Positions 14,457 through 16,845 of a stretch of 16,845 nucleotides of DNA are shown here, piece after piece. The stretch's first letter is position 1. Each line of letters opens with the position of its first letter. The position numbers and the translations under genes are program-made. The DNA comes from JANXVV01 sp038230975 (lineage in GTDB: Bacteria; Planctomycetota; Phycisphaerae; Tepidisphaerales; Tepidisphaeraceae): NCBI GenBank assembly GCA_038230975.1, contig JBBRMF010000099.1, positions 1 to 16,845 on the forward strand, given 5' to 3'. Below the pieces are notes generated by a model, which made no database searches, was not told the DNA's origin, and was given only the letters and a program-made list of their open reading frames with translations.

Positions 14457-14500
14457 GGGCGAGTTCTTTCGACATTGTAAGCCATCGCGGGGCGGTGTTT

Positions 14501-14528
14501 ATTCCCGGCGCGCAAGTTTCACGGGAAT
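14501..14528 (-). terminator. Hairpin between the isomerase gene and msrP
   Basis: ATTCCCG (14501-14507) and CGGGAAT (14522-14528) form a perfect 7-bp stem with a 14-nt loop, 21 bp after the isomerase stop. No U-tract follows in the direction of transcription, so a full terminator is doubtful. It could attenuate read-through or mark an mRNA end. Confidence 0.3.
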
Positions 14529-14548
14529 TTATTTCACGAAAATCTTCG

Positions 14549-15856
14549 TCAATTCTTGGCAATCGCCGAATATCGCTGCATGGCCATGTCCAGGCAAAGG
14601 TTCATCATGTCCAGGTCAGTTCGAACGATGGCATCCTTGCGGAGTCGAATATCAATCTCGACGCTTAAATCGCGAAACTGCTCTTTCTGCAGCTTGCTTT
14701 TGATTTCTTCCTGCACGGAGGCCCTTTCGGCGCTCGGCTGTTCGTTGAACGGGCGCACCCGTCCGGCCCGCACTTCTTCCAGCTTGGCCAGATAGAACGC
14801 ATCGCCGGTGTCGATTACATTGGTGATCTGCCCGGGTTGCAGCTTCCAGACCTCGGCTTCCACCTTCGCAAACGCAGGCGGCAGACTGCCTTTATCCCGC
14901 ATCCCGAGGTCACCTTTTGTTTTCAGCAGGGAGACATCGTCATTCTGATTGCCACAGATCGCGGCGAAATCCTCAACGCCCGTTGTAGCTTTTCGATACA
15001 GCTCGGTCACTTTTGCAAGAGCCTTCTCGCGCGTACCGGTTTTGCCGACGTTGATTTCCAGCAACCGGAAGCGGGCCGCCTGATGGAAGGTAAATTCGAC
15101 GTCCACATGCTTATCGTAGTATCGACGCAAATCGTTAATCGTAACCTGGATGCGCGGGGTGAGCTTCCGATAACGATAAACCTCGATCATGTTTTTGCGA
15201 TATTGCTGGCGGGCAAGCTCGTCAAAATCATCCCCATCGGCGGCGGCTTTGGAACGGGCGATTTGAACCGATCCACCTGCCTGCGTGATTTGCTGCAGAC
15301 GCCATTGCAGCGTCATACCGTCGACCATACGGCGATCATCTTCGCTCAGAGCCCGCTGGGCGGCGGCATATAGCACTTCGTCGTTGATCAATTCCTGGAC
15401 TTGGTTTTGAATCAATCCCATTGCAAACAACCGGTACTGATCAGACTTCAGTTCCCGGGCTTTTTGCATGAGCGGTTTATTGATCATGCCGAGGACTTTA
15501 TTGGCATAAATCGGTGTGCCATTTACCTCTGCGACGACCGATCCAATCAACTGAAACTGCCCGGGTGGAAAATCGGTCGCGGGTTGGGCGGAGGATTGCG
15601 TGGCCGGTGGATTGACCGGAATCACAATCGGAGGCGGCAACGGATCTTGCTTCCGGGGAGTGGGGATCGTCACGCCGCTGGGGTTCTGGTTGTGGTTGAT
15701 CTCATCGCGCGGATCTTCCTGAATTCGCCGATCACCGGGGTAAAACGATCGCGGTTTCAGAGGTTCCGGCGACGATCCGCCACATCCACCTTGCAGGACC
15801 ACGGCTAAACCAGCGGCCAACACACTTACCATCACGCGAAATGAATTCTTCTGCAT
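14549..15856 (-). CDS. Exported PpiC-type (parvulin) peptidyl-prolyl isomerase, SurA-like
   Basis: A 435-residue envelope chaperone/isomerase. The N-terminal signal ends in LQGGC (Cys25), a near-lipobox with Gln rather than Leu at -3, so lipid attachment is likely but not certain. Residues 26-95 are Pro-rich and probably disordered. A SurA-like N-domain begins IGSVVAEVNGTPIYANKVL with long helices after it. A parvulin domain spans about 260-360, with FRLLEINVGK, the typical GDLGMRDKGSLPPAF and LQPGQITNVIDTGDAFYLAKL. A helical tail closes the protein. AGGAG 9 nt before the ATG is a good ribosome site, preceded by a small hairpin (CAGGC/GCCTG, 15878-15896) in the leader. It is the first gene of a same-strand group with msrP and msrQ, so a shared role in envelope protein maintenance is inferred. 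Confidence 0.9.
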   Translation of the reverse strand: MQKNSFRVMVSVLAAGLAVVLQGGCGGSSPEPLKPRSFYPGDRRIQEDPRDEINHNQNPSGVTIPTPRKQDPLPPPIVIPVNPPATQSSAQPATDFPPGQFQLIGSVVAEVNGTPIYANKVLGMINKPLMQKARELKSDQYRLFAMGLIQNQVQELINDEVLYAAAQRALSEDDRRMVDGMTLQWRLQQITQAGGSVQIARSKAAADGDDFDELARQQYRKNMIEVYRYRKLTPRIQVTINDLRRYYDKHVDVEFTFHQAARFRLLEINVGKTGTREKALAKVTELYRKATTGVEDFAAICGNQNDDVSLLKTKGDLGMRDKGSLPPAFAKVEAEVWKLQPGQITNVIDTGDAFYLAKLEEVRAGRVRPFNEQPSAERASVQEEIKSKLQKEQFRDLSVEIDIRLRKDAIVRTDLDMMNLCLDMAMQRYSAIAKN

Positions 15857-15967
15857 ACGTCCGTACTCCTGCTGCGGCAGGCTACCGCCTTGCCTGATTC
15901 TTCACAAGTTATCGGACCTCCGGGCGACTTAGCGTGAACCGTAGGAATTATTTAGCCCGTTCGCATA

Positions 15968-16007
15968 CGAAGCGCGTCTGAGAACGCATCCCGGAAGACG
16001 CGCTTCG
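15968..16007. repeat. Perfect 12-bp stem hairpin downstream of the metalloprotease gene
   Basis: CGAAGCGCGTCT (15968-15979) and AGACGCGCTTCG (15996-16007) pair perfectly across a 16-nt loop. The structure lies 36 bp after the stop of the HExxH gene, in the 187-bp gap before the isomerase gene. There is no U-tract on either strand, so factor-independent termination is not assured. It might be another dispersed dyad. Confidence 0.6.
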
Positions 16008-16043
16008 CAAGCAAACCGGCTCAATAATTCGGTTTTCCTGATT

Positions 16044-16475
16044 TCAGAATCGTCGCGGAGGCTTCGGGAAACCCCAGTCGGCCGCCAGTGAATCGGCGGC
16101 GATTTCGGGGTCTTCATCAACAGACCGCCCGCGATTGCGAAGGTGGGCATGAGCCAATTCGTGCGCGATGACCCATCGCACAAACTCAGTGGGCTTTGCG
16201 ATTAACGTGCGCTTAAGGGAAACCGATCGACCGGGTCGACCACGGGAAGGCATGCCAACGGGCACACACGTGATCGCAAGGTCGCGCGGGTCATAATCGT
16301 GCATGATGAATGATGGATCGGTCATCAGATCATCACGCACAGGTCCGGGAAGCGTGGCGACAACCTCAGCCACATGGGCGCAGAGCCATGTATCAAGTTG
16401 AAACGTGATTAACCATTGATCGATCTTTTGACGCACGGTGACATTGTACGCGACAAAACGAGTTTGGTCCTGCAT
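16044..16475 (-). CDS. Small putative zinc metalloprotease (HExxH), uncharacterised
   Basis: A 143-residue protein with no signal peptide. VRWVIAHELAHAHLRN carries the zinc-protease motif HExxH (His105, Glu106, His109). Fifteen residues later DPEIAADSLAADWGFPKP supplies a plausible third ligand, Glu124. The spacing and the E-x-x-A-D-x-x-A pattern recall gluzincin-like small proteases of the ImmA/IrrE kind, though no helix-turn-helix partner or phage gene is adjacent. The N-terminal 90 residues show no known motif. ATG 16475 has no clear ribosome site, and the upstream region is repeat-rich and non-coding. Function and substrate are unknown; a protease acting on a regulator is one possibility suggested only by the motif. 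Confidence 0.75.
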   Translation of the reverse strand: MQDQTRFVAYNVTVRQKIDQWLITFQLDTWLCAHVAEVVATLPGPVRDDLMTDPSFIMHDYDPRDLAITCVPVGMPSRGRPGRSVSLKRTLIAKPTEFVRWVIAHELAHAHLRNRGRSVDEDPEIAADSLAADWGFPKPPRRF

Positions 16476-16785
16476 GAATTCAAAGCGCTCAAGTGCACGA
16501 GAAATTCCGATGGCTCAGCGTCCGCACCTGCCCACCGGCCCCACCGTGGCTTTCGGGCGGCCAATGCAACATAATGCAACAAAATGCAACAACTTTCGGG
16601 GTGTTTCAAAAACCAACGCTTCTTCGGTTTCGGGAAAAGCGGGCGGATTTGTCCTACTTTTTTGTGTGCAACTGAGGCCCGGTGCGGCGTTCGGCGATTC
16701 TTCGCAATTTGTGCGTGCAAAATCGAAAAGGGGCCACGACTCATTTCGAGGCCGCAGGGTCCGCGTCGAGCTCGATGCAATTGGT
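16476..16785. other. Non-coding region upstream of the metalloprotease gene
   Basis: About 310 bp with several overlapping open frames on both strands. None has coding-like composition, a ribosome site or a recognisable family. It contains the 10-bp-spaced octamer array at 16563-16590, and probably the promoter of the metalloprotease gene, which I could not pinpoint. Confidence 0.5.
16563..16590. repeat. Three AATGCAAC octamers at exact 10-bp spacing
   Basis: AATGCAAC occurs at 16563-16570, 16573-16580 and 16583-16590, separated by 2 bp each time. The 10-bp period places the three copies on one face of the helix, as for a cooperative protein-binding array. It lies about 90 bp upstream of the metalloprotease start. 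It might instead be a short tandem repeat without function. Confidence 0.7.
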
Positions 16786-16845
16786 GGCATGGGCGTCTCG
16801 CCCGAGCTTTTTTTCTGAAGACAACCCGGGCAAGACGCCCACGCC
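16786..16845. repeat. Long hairpin repeat (family D) at the window end
   Basis: GGCATGGGCGTCTCGCCCG (16786-16804) and the reverse complement of 16827-16845 agree at 17 of 19 positions, around a 22-nt spacer containing a T-run. GGGCG-TCT-CGCCC inside the left arm is itself a dyad. The structure may continue beyond the window. GGGCGTCT-type dyads look like another dispersed intergenic family. Confidence 0.75.

Noticed and set aside
16563..16590. CRISPR array or plasmid origin iterons
   Set aside because: Units are 8-10 bp with 2-bp gaps, far too short for CRISPR, and no replication gene is present.
16409..16818. Overlapping 123-126-residue frames on both strands at the window end
   Set aside because: They run through the octamer array, the family D hairpin and the metalloprotease gene; no coding features, ribosome sites or family motifs.

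Overview
The window most resembles a chromosomal segment of a planctomycete, perhaps of the Phycisphaerae. This is inferred, without a database search, from four things: moderately high GC, many single genes or short operons with weak or missing Shine-Dalgarno sites, frequent GTG/TTG starts, and intergenic spaces filled with dyad repeats of the kind seen in that phylum. No rRNA, tRNA, CRISPR array, transposase or phage gene was found.

Layout. 1-1660 (+): an exported TolB-like beta-propeller protein whose 5' end lies in a dispersed repeat. 1666-3633 (-): purF followed by a small DUF421 membrane protein. 3706-4275: AT-richer non-coding DNA. 4276-5148 (+): a lone family 2 glycosyltransferase, followed by a remnant of the N-terminus of truB. 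5312-8012 (-): a three-gene ABC importer of the cobalamin/iron-chelate class (binding lipoprotein, permease, ATPase) with tightly packed genes. 8101-8904 (+): a tail-anchored coiled-coil protein of unknown function. 8905-9366: a small-protein locus bounded by 22-bp perfect inverted repeats. 9367-11193 (-): larB, then nnrD, with a long inverted-repeat structure between them. 11216-12244 (+): a Gfo/Idh/MocA oxidoreductase. 12342-15856 (-): a PpiC-type peptidyl-prolyl isomerase, msrP, msrQ and a small exported protein. 16044-16475 (-): a small HExxH putative metalloprotease, then repeat-rich non-coding DNA to the end.

How genes work together. The isomerase, MsrP and MsrQ read as an envelope protein-quality group (folding plus methionine sulfoxide repair). 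The ABC genes form one importer. LarB makes a nickel-pincer cofactor precursor and NnrD repairs hydrated NAD(P)H; they are adjacent but not known to share a pathway.

No clearly new multi-gene system is evident. The most unusual material is the repeat landscape. One 33-bp dyad family occurs three times and shows a compensatory base change in its stem. One copy carries the only recognised start codon of the first gene, and a different repeat supplies the last codons and stop of nnrD. The small ORFs between the 22-bp inverted repeats are also notable.
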